From: RUG100 sp050953405
Lineage (GTDB): Bacteria > Bacillota > Clostridia > Peptostreptococcales > Anaerovoracaceae
Assembly (NCBI GenBank): GCA_050953405.1
Contig: JBMNMP010000001.1
Span: 682,001-746,000 of the forward strand
DNA length: 64,000 nucleotides
Reading direction: 5' to 3'
How positions within the stretch are numbered: the first letter of the stretch is position 1; every line of letters begins with the position of its first letter. Shown here piece after piece: positions 40,646 through 48,724 of this stretch. A program made the translations under genes and the position numbers. The notes under the pieces are model-generated. The model did not search any database. It saw only the letters and a program-made list of their open reading frames with translations, and was not told where the DNA came from.

Positions 40646-42124
40646 ATGATACATTATCAGAGCACGAGAGGCAGCAAGTACATCAAGACTTCGGCACAGG
40701 CCATCATACAGGGCATCGCCGAAGATAAGGGGCTGTACGTACCCAACGAGATTCCAAAGCTGCCCTTTGAGATAGAAGAAATAATCGGCAAACCGTACAA
40801 GGAGGTTGCCTTCAAGGTACTCAAGGCTTACCTGGAGGACTACACAGATGAGGAGCTGCAGGCATGCATTGACGGCGCCTATGATGAGAAATTCGAGGCG
40901 GACGATGTAGTACCCGTAGTAAAGGGCGGGGACGCATGGTTCCTCGAGCTTTATCATGGAAGAACAGCGGCTTTCAAAGATCTGGCTCTGTCCATCCTGC
41001 CGTATCTGCTGACAACAGCAATGAAGAAGGAAAAGGAGGACCGCAAGGTCTGCATCCTCACGGCGACATCCGGGGATACCGGGAAAGCCGCTCTTGAAGG
41101 ATTCGCAGATGTGCCGGGCACGGAGATCGTCGTCTTCTATCCGAACGAAGGCGTCAGCATGGTTCAGGAAAGACAGATGGTCACTCAGGTAGGCGACAAT
41201 ACCCACGTCTTCGCAGTCAACGGCAACTTCGACGACGCGCAGACGGGCGTCAAAAAGATTTTCAGCGATGATGAGTTCAACCGCGAACTTTCGGAGAACG
41301 GCGTAGTGCTGAGTTCGGCCAACTCCATCAACATCGGACGGCTGGTGCCCCAGGTAGCTTACTATGTATATGGATATGCAAAGCTGATCGAGCAGGGCGT
41401 CATCGAGGCCGGTGACGAGATAAACATCGTAGTGCCGACCGGCAACTTCGGCAACATCCTGGCAGCTTACTATGCCGGCGAGATGGGCATACCGGTGAAG
41501 AAATTCATATGTGCCAGCAACGAGAATAAGGTGCTCACTGATTTCATCAACACGGGCACTTACAACCTGAACCGTGAATTCTACATGACGAATTCACCAT
41601 CGATGGACATCCTCATTTCCAGCAATCTGGAGAGGCTGCTCTATCACCTGTCTGGCGGCAACGGCGATGAGATCAGGGATCTTATGGGCAAGCTGGACAT
41701 CGACAGGAAGTACACGGTCAGCCCGAAGATCAAGTACGCGCTCGACAAGTTCTACGGCGGTTTTGCCGACATGAAGAGGACCAACGAGACTATCGGCGAG
41801 CTGTACAGGGATCACGACTATCTGATCGATACGCACACAGCGGTAGCTTATCGCGTGTACGAGGACTACGTATCCTATACTGGCGACAGGACTCCGTCAC
41901 TGGTGGCATCGACGGCCAGCGCCTACAAGTTCGCTGACAGCGTCTGCGATTCGATCGGTATCGGACGCGGCAAGGACGGCTTTGACTCCGTTCGCAAGCT
42001 GGCGTACGAGACCAGCGTGAAGATACCGTCCGGTCTCAAGGATCTCGATAAGAAGAAGATCCTGCATACGGGCGTGCTCGATTTGAAGGACATGCCTCAG
42101 GCGGTGAAGGATTCCATCAAGTAA
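40646..42124 (+). CDS. thrC: threonine synthase
   Basis: PLP enzyme of 492 residues that turns O-phosphohomoserine into threonine, cytoplasmic. Signatures: MIHYQSTRG start (family MxYxSTRG), the PLP lysine in YHGRTAAFKDLALS near residue 110, and the phosphate loop TATSGDTGKAALEGF. The length is that of the long (E. coli/yeast-like) form. TGGAGGAAAAAAG precedes the ATG. No hom or thrB gene is beside it. A hairpin GAAAGCCCCG/CGGGGCTTTC at 42164-42188 follows, without a clear T run. Confidence 0.94.
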   Translation: MIHYQSTRGSKYIKTSAQAIIQGIAEDKGLYVPNEIPKLPFEIEEIIGKPYKEVAFKVLKAYLEDYTDEELQACIDGAYDEKFEADDVVPVVKGGDAWFLELYHGRTAAFKDLALSILPYLLTTAMKKEKEDRKVCILTATSGDTGKAALEGFADVPGTEIVVFYPNEGVSMVQERQMVTQVGDNTHVFAVNGNFDDAQTGVKKIFSDDEFNRELSENGVVLSSANSINIGRLVPQVAYYVYGYAKLIEQGVIEAGDEINIVVPTGNFGNILAAYYAGEMGIPVKKFICASNENKVLTDFINTGTYNLNREFYMTNSPSMDILISSNLERLLYHLSGGNGDEIRDLMGKLDIDRKYTVSPKIKYALDKFYGGFADMKRTNETIGELYRDHDYLIDTHTAVAYRVYEDYVSYTGDRTPSLVASTASAYKFADSVCDSIGIGRGKDGFDSVRKLAYETSVKIPSGLKDLDKKKILHTGVLDLKDMPQAVKDSIK

Positions 42125-42163
42125 GCGCCCGGACCTGATTTAACGAATGAGTAAACTGTTTGT

Positions 42164-42188
42164 GAAAGCCCCGGATAACGGGGCTTTC
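42164..42188 (+). terminator. stem-loop after thrC
   Basis: GAAAGCCCCG (42164-42173), GATAA, CGGGGCTTTC (42179-42188), perfect 10-bp stem. The closing TTTC is short, so termination efficiency is uncertain. Confidence 0.6.
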
Positions 42189-42252
42189 GTGATATTCGGG
42201 CAGGGGATCATGTCAGGGGAAGTCGTCACCGCGAGTCTCTGAGCAGCGGCGC

Positions 42253-42279
42253 CGAAAAAAGTATCCGCAAGAGCGGATA
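42253..42279 (-). terminator. minus-strand intrinsic terminator upstream of tRNA-Ser
   Basis: TATCCGC (42262-42268), AAGA, GCGGATA (42273-42279). Read on the minus strand it is followed by ACTTTTTTC. It faces away from the tRNA and toward thrC, and no minus-strand gene is seen to feed it. Confidence 0.5.
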
Positions 42280-42285
42280 TATTGC

Positions 42286-42314
42286 TTGAAATACGGCGAT
42301 ACCTGTGGTACATT
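42286..42314 (+). promoter_or_regulatory. promoter of tRNA-Ser
   Basis: TTGAAA (42286-42291), 17 bases ending TGG, TACATT (42309-42314). Confidence 0.55.
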
Positions 42315-42388
42315 AGTAATTGGCTGTCATAGGCTTTAATAAAATGCCGGGTTTGCCCGGACAGAAATTAACTGCAAGTGGATACCGT

Positions 42389-42476
42389 GGAGGGTTGACC
42401 GAGTGGCTAAGGAGCTCGCCTGGAAAGCGAGTAGGGCGTAACAGCCTCGTGGGTTCGAGTCCCATGCCCTCCGCCA
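42389..42476 (+). tRNA. tRNA-Ser (anticodon GGA)
   Basis: 88-base class II tRNA with encoded CCA. Acceptor GGAGGGT pairs with GCCCTCC, the anticodon stem CTCGC/GCGAG encloses CTGGAAA (anticodon GGA), there is a long variable arm, and TTCGAGT in the T loop. A terminator follows at once. Confidence 0.95.
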
Positions 42477-42480
42477 GCGA

Positions 42481-42510
42481 AATAGAATGCTTTTCGGCAT
42501 TCTATTTTTT
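42481..42510 (+). terminator. terminator of tRNA-Ser
   Basis: AATAGAATGC (42481-42490), loop, GCATTCTATT (42497-42506), then a T run. Confidence 0.85.
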
Positions 42511-42703
42511 ATGAAACAAACGGGGCGGGAAGAGTCACCTGCTGAGCGGATGAGTGAAATTTATTGCAAATCGAATGTTGCCATTCAACATCAAGAACAG
42601 CTCAGACGAACTGCTCTTTTTCGGGAAGCTATGCCCGGGGAGAAGGCTGCACTTTATAGATGAAAATAGAAGACAAACTATATGAGAATATTGATATTTT
42701 TGA

Positions 42704-42927
42704 TATACAGGAAGTCAAGCATCCTTTTTTATAGATGGTTATATTAACAGGTTCTATTTTTTAATTTCAGATCTTGAAAATGAAATTGTTGCCTTCAAAA
42801 AACTATATCGCCAGAGGTCCGTATTTCCCGGCGATACTGCATTGCTTAAATCGCTGTATCTGTCGACGCTTCAGGCCACGAAGAAATGGCAGCAGCCGCT
42901 CAGAAAGCGGGCTAAGGTTTGCGAAGA
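42704..42927 (+). pseudogene. C-terminal remnant of an IS256-family transposase
   Basis: An open stretch after a TGA at 42701-42703 encodes LENEIVAFKKLYRQRSVFPG then DTALLKSLYLSTLQATKKWQQPLRKRA. This is the hallmark end of IS256 (mutator) transposases: S.FP.D.ALLK.LYL.....KKW..P.R.W. There is no DDE core upstream. Bases 42511-42703 show no other gene. The frame runs directly into the truncated molybdenum hydroxylase, marking the junction where the element landed. Confidence 0.7.
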
Positions 42928-43590
42928 ATTCTCAGAATCATACATGAAGCGGATTATACAGATAAATCATTCTATCAGACACAGGAAATGGTAGGTGCTT
43001 ATAACCACGAAGGCGACAAGGATGTTTATGTAAAGAATGTAGGTAACTATGCGACCGCTTACTCCTTCTCTGCATCAGCAGCCAAAGTTACTGTTGATAA
43101 GGAGACAGGACAGGTTACTCTTGATGACTTTGTATTCGGACACGACTGCGGACGTCCGCTGAACACACGTGCCGTTGAAGGTCAGATTGAAGGTTCTGTA
43201 CTGCTGGGATTTGGATTCACATGCTATGAAGAATGTATATATGACAAGAACGGCAGGCACATGAATCCATCATTCAGAGATTACAGATTCCCGACAGCAC
43301 TGGATATGCCTAAAATCAAGACTATCCTCTGCGGTACGCCGGATGCTGAAGGACCGCTCGGAGCAAAAGAAGCCGGTGAAGGTTCGACAGCTCCTGTAGG
43401 TTCAGCTATCGGCAATGCGATCAACTACGCGACAGGCCTTGTTATCAAAGAGCTCCCGATCACTCCTGAAAAACTTTGGAGAGCAATCAAGGCACACGAA
43501 GCTGATCCGTCAAAGGTTGAATTCGGTGCGGAAGGTCTTGAAGAGAAGTTTGCGAATATGCCGCCGCTTCCTAAGAGATACAACGTGTGA
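42919..43590 (+). pseudogene. truncated molybdopterin-binding subunit of a xanthine dehydrogenase-family enzyme
   Basis: Only about the last 215 of some 770 residues remain. Recognisable parts: the FSASAAKVTVDKETGQVTL strand, DCGRPLNTRAVEGQIEGSVLLGFGF, the NPSFRDYRFPTALDMP loop and GPLGAKEAGEGSTAPVGSAIGNAI, which holds the active-site Glu of the family. The N-terminal two thirds and the partner FAD and 2Fe-2S subunits are absent. The 5' junction meets the IS256 remnant. Without its first domains it cannot bind the whole cofactor, so it is treated as a pseudogene. Confidence 0.8.
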
Positions 43591-43626
43591 TCAACTATTG
43601 AATAAACTTTATTATATTGTTTGAAA

Positions 43627-43691
43627 CGAGGGCGTTCCGCTAAAACACCTGGCTGCTTTTAGCGGAAGCAGCCGGGTGTTGGACGCCCTCG
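43627..43691 (+). terminator. compound stem with two mutually exclusive inner folds
   Basis: The outer stem CGAGGGCGT (43627-43635) pairs with ACGCCCTCG (43683-43691). Inside, either TTCCGCTAAAA (43635-43645) pairs with TTTTAGCGGAA (43657-43667), or CACCTGGCTGC (43646-43656) pairs with GCAGCCGGGTG (43668-43678). Both are 11-bp stems. CTTTATT follows. Confidence 0.6.
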
Positions 43692-43773
43692 CTTTATTAA
43701 ATATCATTAGAACCGGTTATCCTCATCGGTTCGCGGGATGTTTATGAGAAAGATGATTCCGGTCGGAGAGAAT

Positions 43774-45402
43774 ATGGGAAACACAGATCAAGACAGATCA
43801 AAAGAATGGGAAATAGGTGCCCGGGGAATTGGCAAATCCCATGGTTTTATAGACCAGAATGAGGATCATGCAAAGGCGCGGATAATGGCAGAGAGGACAG
43901 CTGATCTTGCACTTCAGATACCCAGGCTGTCCAGAAACAAGCTGCTGGTCAATCTGAGATTTATGGAAGCTGCCTTCGTAAGACTCTCCTCTTCCGAAAG
44001 CTTTGAAACACTGGAAACAGCAACCGACGGACAGTTTCTCTATTATAACAGTGTTCATGTCTGCAGGCAGTATCGCAGGGACGTGAATATTCCCGTACGT
44101 GATTATCTGCATGTTACATTGCATTGTCTCTTCAGGCATCTGTTTGTAGGAAAAGCAATACGAAGGGATCTGTGGGATCTGGCATGTGACATAGCTGTTG
44201 AAAATATCATAGGGGAACTGAGCATAAGGTCATTGTACACGGAAAGACAGGAGTCACAGGGATGGCTTATTAAAAAGCTGAAAGAGGAGATACCGAGACT
44301 GACGGCCGAGCGTATATATCATTATTTCGATCAGGTCGATCCCTCACCCGAGGAAGTGCAAAGACTTGCTGAGGCATTTCATGCCGATGATCATAGAATG
44401 TGGTACGCAAAAGCGACATATGAAAAGTCCGGAAAAGATTCAGAGGATACGGATAAGGGTGATCCGGAAGACGATGAGGGGGAAAAGACGAAAACCGATG
44501 CCGATGCTGTGGAGGAAGGACTGCCCGAAGAAGACGAAGGAGAGGGGACGGATACCGACAATATGCTCGATGCGATCGATGGCGGCAGCGAAGATGGCAT
44601 CGGAAAGGGTGGAGACGAAAACAGCAGTATCGACAATGAAAAACCGGCTTTAACACCTGAGGAGCTTGAACAGGAATGGAGAGAAATATCCGAGAGGATA
44701 CAGGTGGATATAGATACTCATTCCGAATCCTGGGGAGAAGGGACCGGAGGCATGCAGCAGACGCTGCAGGAAATAAACCGTGAAAAATACGATTACATAA
44801 AGCTTTTAAAAAGGTTTTCTGTGATCGGTGAAAATATAGAGATCAACGACGACGAATTCGATTATATATTCTACACATACGGTATGCAGTTATATAAAAA
44901 CGTACCGCTTGTTGAGCCGCTGGAATATAAAGATGTAAAGAAGATAAAAGAGTTCGTGATCGCACTGGACACATCGGAATCGGTTTCCGGGGAGACGGTG
45001 CAGAAATTCGTAACCAAGACATGGAATATCCTGAAGCAGAGAGAGAATTTCTTTTCCAGAGTGAATATCCATATCATCCAGTGTGGTGCAAGGGTTGAGG
45101 AAGATGTAAGGATCAACACGCAGGATGAGTTTGACCTGTATATAAAGAACATGGTCCTCAAGGGCTTCGGGGGAACCGATTTCAGACCGGTGTTCGAGCA
45201 TGTAGATTCACTGATAAGGCAGCACGAATTTACGAATTTGAAAGGACTCATATATTTTACGGACGGATACGGGACCTTCCCTGGCAATCCTCCGGACTAT
45301 GATGCCGCATTTGTATTCCTCGATCAGGGATATGAACTTCCGGACATTCCGGTATGGGCTATTAAGATGCTGCTGACAGAGGACGAGATACAGGAGTTTT
45401 AA
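43774..45402 (+). CDS. VWA-domain protein with degenerate metallopeptidase (DUF2201-like) domain
   Basis: 542 residues, cytoplasmic. The N-terminal domain keeps the metallopeptidase framework HVTLHCLFRH ... RRDLWDLACDIAVENI, but the HExxH glutamate is replaced (HVTLH, His113/His117), so it is probably inactive. A very acidic linker (about 220-300) leads to a C-terminal VWA-like domain with FVIALDTSESVSG (MIDAS DxSxS kept) and IYFTDGYGTFP. Family members usually work with a MoxR AAA+ ATPase gene directly upstream; here that gene is missing and a broken hydroxylase stands in its place. I prefer the ATG at 43774 after GGAGAGAAT; 43738 and 43744 are possible. Confidence 0.75.
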   Translation: MGNTDQDRSKEWEIGARGIGKSHGFIDQNEDHAKARIMAERTADLALQIPRLSRNKLLVNLRFMEAAFVRLSSSESFETLETATDGQFLYYNSVHVCRQYRRDVNIPVRDYLHVTLHCLFRHLFVGKAIRRDLWDLACDIAVENIIGELSIRSLYTERQESQGWLIKKLKEEIPRLTAERIYHYFDQVDPSPEEVQRLAEAFHADDHRMWYAKATYEKSGKDSEDTDKGDPEDDEGEKTKTDADAVEEGLPEEDEGEGTDTDNMLDAIDGGSEDGIGKGGDENSSIDNEKPALTPEELEQEWREISERIQVDIDTHSESWGEGTGGMQQTLQEINREKYDYIKLLKRFSVIGENIEINDDEFDYIFYTYGMQLYKNVPLVEPLEYKDVKKIKEFVIALDTSESVSGETVQKFVTKTWNILKQRENFFSRVNIHIIQCGARVEEDVRINTQDEFDLYIKNMVLKGFGGTDFRPVFEHVDSLIRQHEFTNLKGLIYFTDGYGTFPGNPPDYDAAFVFLDQGYELPDIPVWAIKMLLTEDEIQEF

Positions 45403-45403
45403 A

Positions 45404-45649
45404 ATGAATGCCAATATCATGGACGGGATTCTAATTGAATATAGAGGTGATGATCCGTATATAAGAATTCCGGATGGGGTCACGGAAATAGCAAACCGTG
45501 CGTTTTACAACTGCCGCGCAATTAGAGAAGTCACCATTCCCGACAGTGTGAAAACCATAAGATCAGAGGCCTTCATGCTGTGTGCCAATCTCGAACCCCT
45601 GGTATTTTCTGATTTAATAATTTCAGCTGCGCCCATTATTTCTCCGTAG
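45404..45649 (+). pseudogene. leucine-rich (BspA/LRR_5-like) protein, truncated
   Basis: 81 codons starting one base after the VWA gene. IRIPDGVTEIANRAFYNC and REVTIPDSVKTIRSEAFMLCANL are two LRR_5 repeats, then the frame goes astray (SDLIISAAPIISP) and stops. BspA-type proteins normally run for many repeats, so this is a remnant or a very short member. AGGAGTTTTAAA gives a ribosome site. Bases 45650-45821 hold no gene. Confidence 0.55.
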
Positions 45650-45821
45650 GATTTTCCTGTTTTGAACATCTCTCTCAAATCGATGTTCCTGCTGTCTGTT
45701 ATTGGTTTCCGTGTTATATTTATGTTATCATATCAGTAAACCGATAGACTAGTAAAGCGATAGCTAAAAATTGTTTATTCTATAAAAGATTGCGCTTGTT
45801 ATCTGATCTCAGGACAATGAA

Positions 45822-46736
45822 ATGGATTATGAGAAAGCCCTTGAAATTATAAAAAAATATCAATACAATTCCGATTTGACTCCCGATGAAGAGTTCCTGC
45901 TCATCGAGGCGTTTATGTACATCATCAATTTGTACAAAGATATAGATCCTGAGGTAATGCCTGATGGATATATTGCCATGTTCAATTTAGCAAGTTTATA
46001 TAAACGCAGGGAGGAATATTCCCTCGCGCTGAAATATTTTGAAATGTGCTCGGAACATGGGGGCGGATCCATTTCGGATATGGAAGCCGCCAGGTTATAT
46101 TATGACGGTCGTGTCGGGCAATGCGATTATGAAAAGGCATTCAAGTATTTTTCCACTGCCGCTCAGGAAGGATTCCCGAATGCCAAATTGAGGATTGCAG
46201 ATATGTATAAGAACGGACAATTTGTTAAGCAGGATGATGAAAAATACAAAGAATTAATCTTTTCCGTATATGATCAGATCTGTGACAGTCCTGTTCCGTA
46301 TTATAAAGGTGAAACCTTCCTTAAGATGGCAAAGATATATATTGACGACGGTGACCTGGATGAAGCATTCGAATTATTGCTGTCGGCTAAAGACGAATTA
46401 GAAAAACAGCTGATTTCGTATATCAACAATTCAGACCTCGATTATATAAAACAAATAATCGAACTTCAGTATGAACTCATGCAGCCTGAGATAGATGAAA
46501 ACTGGTTATTTGGTCTTTATGACCTGTATTACATATTGCAAAAGCCTGTTAGTATTGAATTCAGCAGCAGTTCTGGAATGCACTATGTCTCTTCGGTTCC
46601 GGAATCACATGGGATGACCATAGAAATGGATGGGAAATGGTATCGCAGCATAGATGATTACTTCTATCGGGCAACGATAGACGGGGAACGCTTACCGGCA
46701 AAATGCTGCGATCTTATGGACTTCAAGCTGATTTGA
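45822..46736 (+). CDS. Sel1/TPR-like repeat protein
   Basis: 304 residues, probably cytoplasmic. Helical repeats are visible: AMFNLASLYKRREEYSLALKYFEMCSEHGG, EAARLYYDGRVGQCDYEKAFKYFSTAAQEGFPNAKLRIADMYKNG (a clear Sel1 pair) and TFLKMAKIYIDDGDLDEAFELLLSA. The last 70 residues (MHYVSSVPESHGMTIEMDGKW) form a separate beta-rich end. The protein likely mediates protein contacts. AT-rich base use, like the VWA and LRR genes before it. The ribosome site AGGACAATGAA is weak. Partner and role unknown. Confidence 0.7.
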   Translation: MDYEKALEIIKKYQYNSDLTPDEEFLLIEAFMYIINLYKDIDPEVMPDGYIAMFNLASLYKRREEYSLALKYFEMCSEHGGGSISDMEAARLYYDGRVGQCDYEKAFKYFSTAAQEGFPNAKLRIADMYKNGQFVKQDDEKYKELIFSVYDQICDSPVPYYKGETFLKMAKIYIDDGDLDEAFELLLSAKDELEKQLISYINNSDLDYIKQIIELQYELMQPEIDENWLFGLYDLYYILQKPVSIEFSSSSGMHYVSSVPESHGMTIEMDGKWYRSIDDYFYRATIDGERLPAKCCDLMDFKLI

Positions 46737-46781
46737 TCTTGAATACACCCTTGCAGTTAAGGAATGCTCAGGGCGGCTGCC

Positions 46782-47438
46782 CTAAGCACGGTTCCGCGAT
46801 GCCCTGCGAAATCTGATCAGGCTGCCTATACCCAGACCGATCAGTGATATCACCGCTCCCGCCGGGATCATATTCCAGACCGGCATATTGAAATGAGAGA
46901 AGGCTGCCATGTTCGCCGCTGAGAACGTGGCATGTTCAGACAGCATATACATGATTCCAAAAATGATAGCTGCGATCCATTTCTTTCTTCCCCAGAAATC
47001 ATGCACCCCGATCAGCAGAGAGATCACGAGTGTGGTCACCGGGATGAGGATCCAAAGGAACATAAAGGAATACCCGATACCATCTTTCTCGTCAATGACA
47101 AACCAGAACATGATCAGAGAGAATGCGTAGATCCCCAGATAGGAAGTGATAAGGATTATCTTTGACAGCCTCGTCTTGCTCTTTACAGTGTTCGTGCTTT
47201 CTTCGAGAAAATCCATGTAGTCTCTCATTGTTTCTTCCTCCTTGTTTTCTTTCAGGAGCCGGTCGAGGCTCACGTTATAAAAGTCACTCATCTTTATTAC
47301 ACTTACGATATCAGGATATGTTTTATCGTTTTCCCAATTAGAGATAGACTGCCGGCTCACCCCGAGCAGCGCGGCGGCTTCTTCCTGTGTAAATCCGGCA
47401 GAAGTTCGCGCCTCTTTTAGTTTTGTCCCTAATTCCAT
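46782..47438 (-). CDS. XRE-type transcription regulator with membrane domain
   Basis: 218 residues. The N-terminal helix-turn-helix reads LGTKLKEARTSAGFTQEEAAALLGVSRQSISNWENDKTYPD (Cro/C1 type, about 1-60). Four likely helices follow from about 90 (ILITSYLGIYAFSLIMFWFV; MFLWILIPVTTLVISLLIGV; WIAAIIFGIMYML; IPAGAVISLIGLGIGSLI). This HTH-plus-membrane form is common in Firmicutes and may sense a membrane signal. The ATG at 47438 follows AAGGCGGTGA. It diverges from the cyclase gene, and no target operon is evident. Confidence 0.85.
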   Translation of the reverse strand: MELGTKLKEARTSAGFTQEEAAALLGVSRQSISNWENDKTYPDIVSVIKMSDFYNVSLDRLLKENKEEETMRDYMDFLEESTNTVKSKTRLSKIILITSYLGIYAFSLIMFWFVIDEKDGIGYSFMFLWILIPVTTLVISLLIGVHDFWGRKKWIAAIIFGIMYMLSEHATFSAANMAAFSHFNMPVWNMIPAGAVISLIGLGIGSLIRFRRASRNRA

Positions 47439-47598
47439 ATTAATCACCGCCTTTTCTGCCATGATAATAACAGAGCCGGGAAGATAAGTCTATCAAAGCT
47501 GCTTTACAGACCCTTAAAATGCGGTGTAAAAATGCTTTGACATTGCTGATGGGGCCGGGGGACCCTGGACCATCCATGGAATGATAAAGACTATTACA

Positions 47599-47627
47599 TT
47601 GATTTTTAAATATTGTGATATTAGAAT
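47599..47627 (+). promoter_or_regulatory. promoter of the cyclase-family gene
   Basis: TTGATT (47599-47604), 17 bases, TAGAAT (47622-47627). Confidence 0.6.
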
Positions 47628-47677
47628 AAAAGTACATACATGAAAATATGGGGAAATCAATTCCGGGAGGTTTTATT

Positions 47678-48652
47678 ATGAAAAAAGATTATAAGGATGC
47701 GTCGTGGCTGACCGATACGGCCTGGGGCAGATGGGGCGCAGACGATGAGATCGGTGCCTTGAATGAACTGTCGGCGGCAGATGTTGTCAGCGCAGTTTCT
47801 CTGATAAAAGAGGGAAAGATCTATGACCTGGAAACGGAACGCTTCCACGGACAGCCCGTATGGCACGGACATCCGGGGTTTGATCTGGTGACCTATGCTA
47901 CCCCTACCGGCAGGCGGGCAATGACGGATTCACCGTATGATCCGGCATATGCATGGAATAAGGAGGGCGGCTGGCTGGCGCCCGAGGTCAATGATCCTCA
48001 ATTCAATGCGGGATTGAACACGGAAATGATGGTAGGGCCTGTCCATCTGGGGACTCACATTGACGGGCTTTGTCATCTGACAGTCGGTGAAGACGATCAC
48101 TGGTACAATGGATTCAATCAGAGAGGTGACTATGGCCCTTTAAAGACCGGCGCGGAAACGATACCGCCCATCATTACAAGGGGCGTGCTGCTCGACATCG
48201 CAGGTTACAAGGGCGTGGACCATGTTGAAGCAAACTACGGGATCACGATCGAGGATCTTGCTGCCTGTGCTGAATGGGAAGGCGTCGAACTGCGCAAGAA
48301 CGACTGCGTGCTGATGCGCCTGGGTGAAACCTGGCCTGAACAGGACAAGTGTCCCGGAGCGGGTTTGACACTCGAGGGAGCCAGATATCTGATCGAAGAA
48401 AAGGGAGCGGTGCTCCTAGGAGATGATATGACAGCCTTTGAGCTACACAATGCCGACGGGACCATGTCATGGCCCGGGCATCCGCATCCCGTTCATGACT
48501 ACTGCCTGATTCGTCAGGGAGTTCATTTCATGGAACTGGTACAGAGCCATGAGCTCGCCGAAGATAAGAAATACGAATTCTGCTTTATGGTGGCTTCGCT
48601 GAAGATAAGAGGCGCCACCGGGATGTTCGTGAGACCGATCGCAATAGTTTGA
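47678..48652 (+). CDS. cyclase-family metal-dependent hydrolase (kynurenine formamidase-like)
   Basis: 324 residues, cytoplasmic. The metal motif GPVHLGTHIDGLCH (HxGTHxDxxxH, family hallmark) is near residue 130. Downstream are RGVLLDIAGYKG, LRKNDCVLMRLGETW and HPHPVHDYCLIRQGVHFMELV. Members hydrolyse N-formylkynurenine, isatin and other amides or lactones; this longer ~325-residue group is not assigned to one substrate. GGGAGGTTTTATT precedes the ATG at 47678. It stands alone, with its own promoter and terminator. Confidence 0.85.
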   Translation: MKKDYKDASWLTDTAWGRWGADDEIGALNELSAADVVSAVSLIKEGKIYDLETERFHGQPVWHGHPGFDLVTYATPTGRRAMTDSPYDPAYAWNKEGGWLAPEVNDPQFNAGLNTEMMVGPVHLGTHIDGLCHLTVGEDDHWYNGFNQRGDYGPLKTGAETIPPIITRGVLLDIAGYKGVDHVEANYGITIEDLAACAEWEGVELRKNDCVLMRLGETWPEQDKCPGAGLTLEGARYLIEEKGAVLLGDDMTAFELHNADGTMSWPGHPHPVHDYCLIRQGVHFMELVQSHELAEDKKYEFCFMVASLKIRGATGMFVRPIAIV

Positions 48653-48671
48653 CCGCTTGAAGATACGTATG

Positions 48672-48701
48672 AAAAAAGCTAGCGCTGTGAGGCGCTAGCT
48701 T
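48672..48701. terminator. bidirectional terminator between cyclase and VWA surface genes
   Basis: AAGCTAGCGC (48676-48685), TGTGAG, GCGCTAGCTT (48692-48701). The minus side continues into six T; the plus side has TGATATTTTTT. Confidence 0.85.
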
Positions 48702-48724
48702 GATATTTTTTGAAGAAATGTATC

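Noticed and set aside
43738..43773. Earlier starts of the VWA gene at 43738 or 43744
   Set aside because: No ribosome site, while GGAGAGAAT stands in front of 43774; not fully excluded.
47440..47637. 65-codon minus-strand frame upstream of the XRE regulator
   Set aside because: No ribosome site; overlaps the divergent control region and lacks recognisable features.
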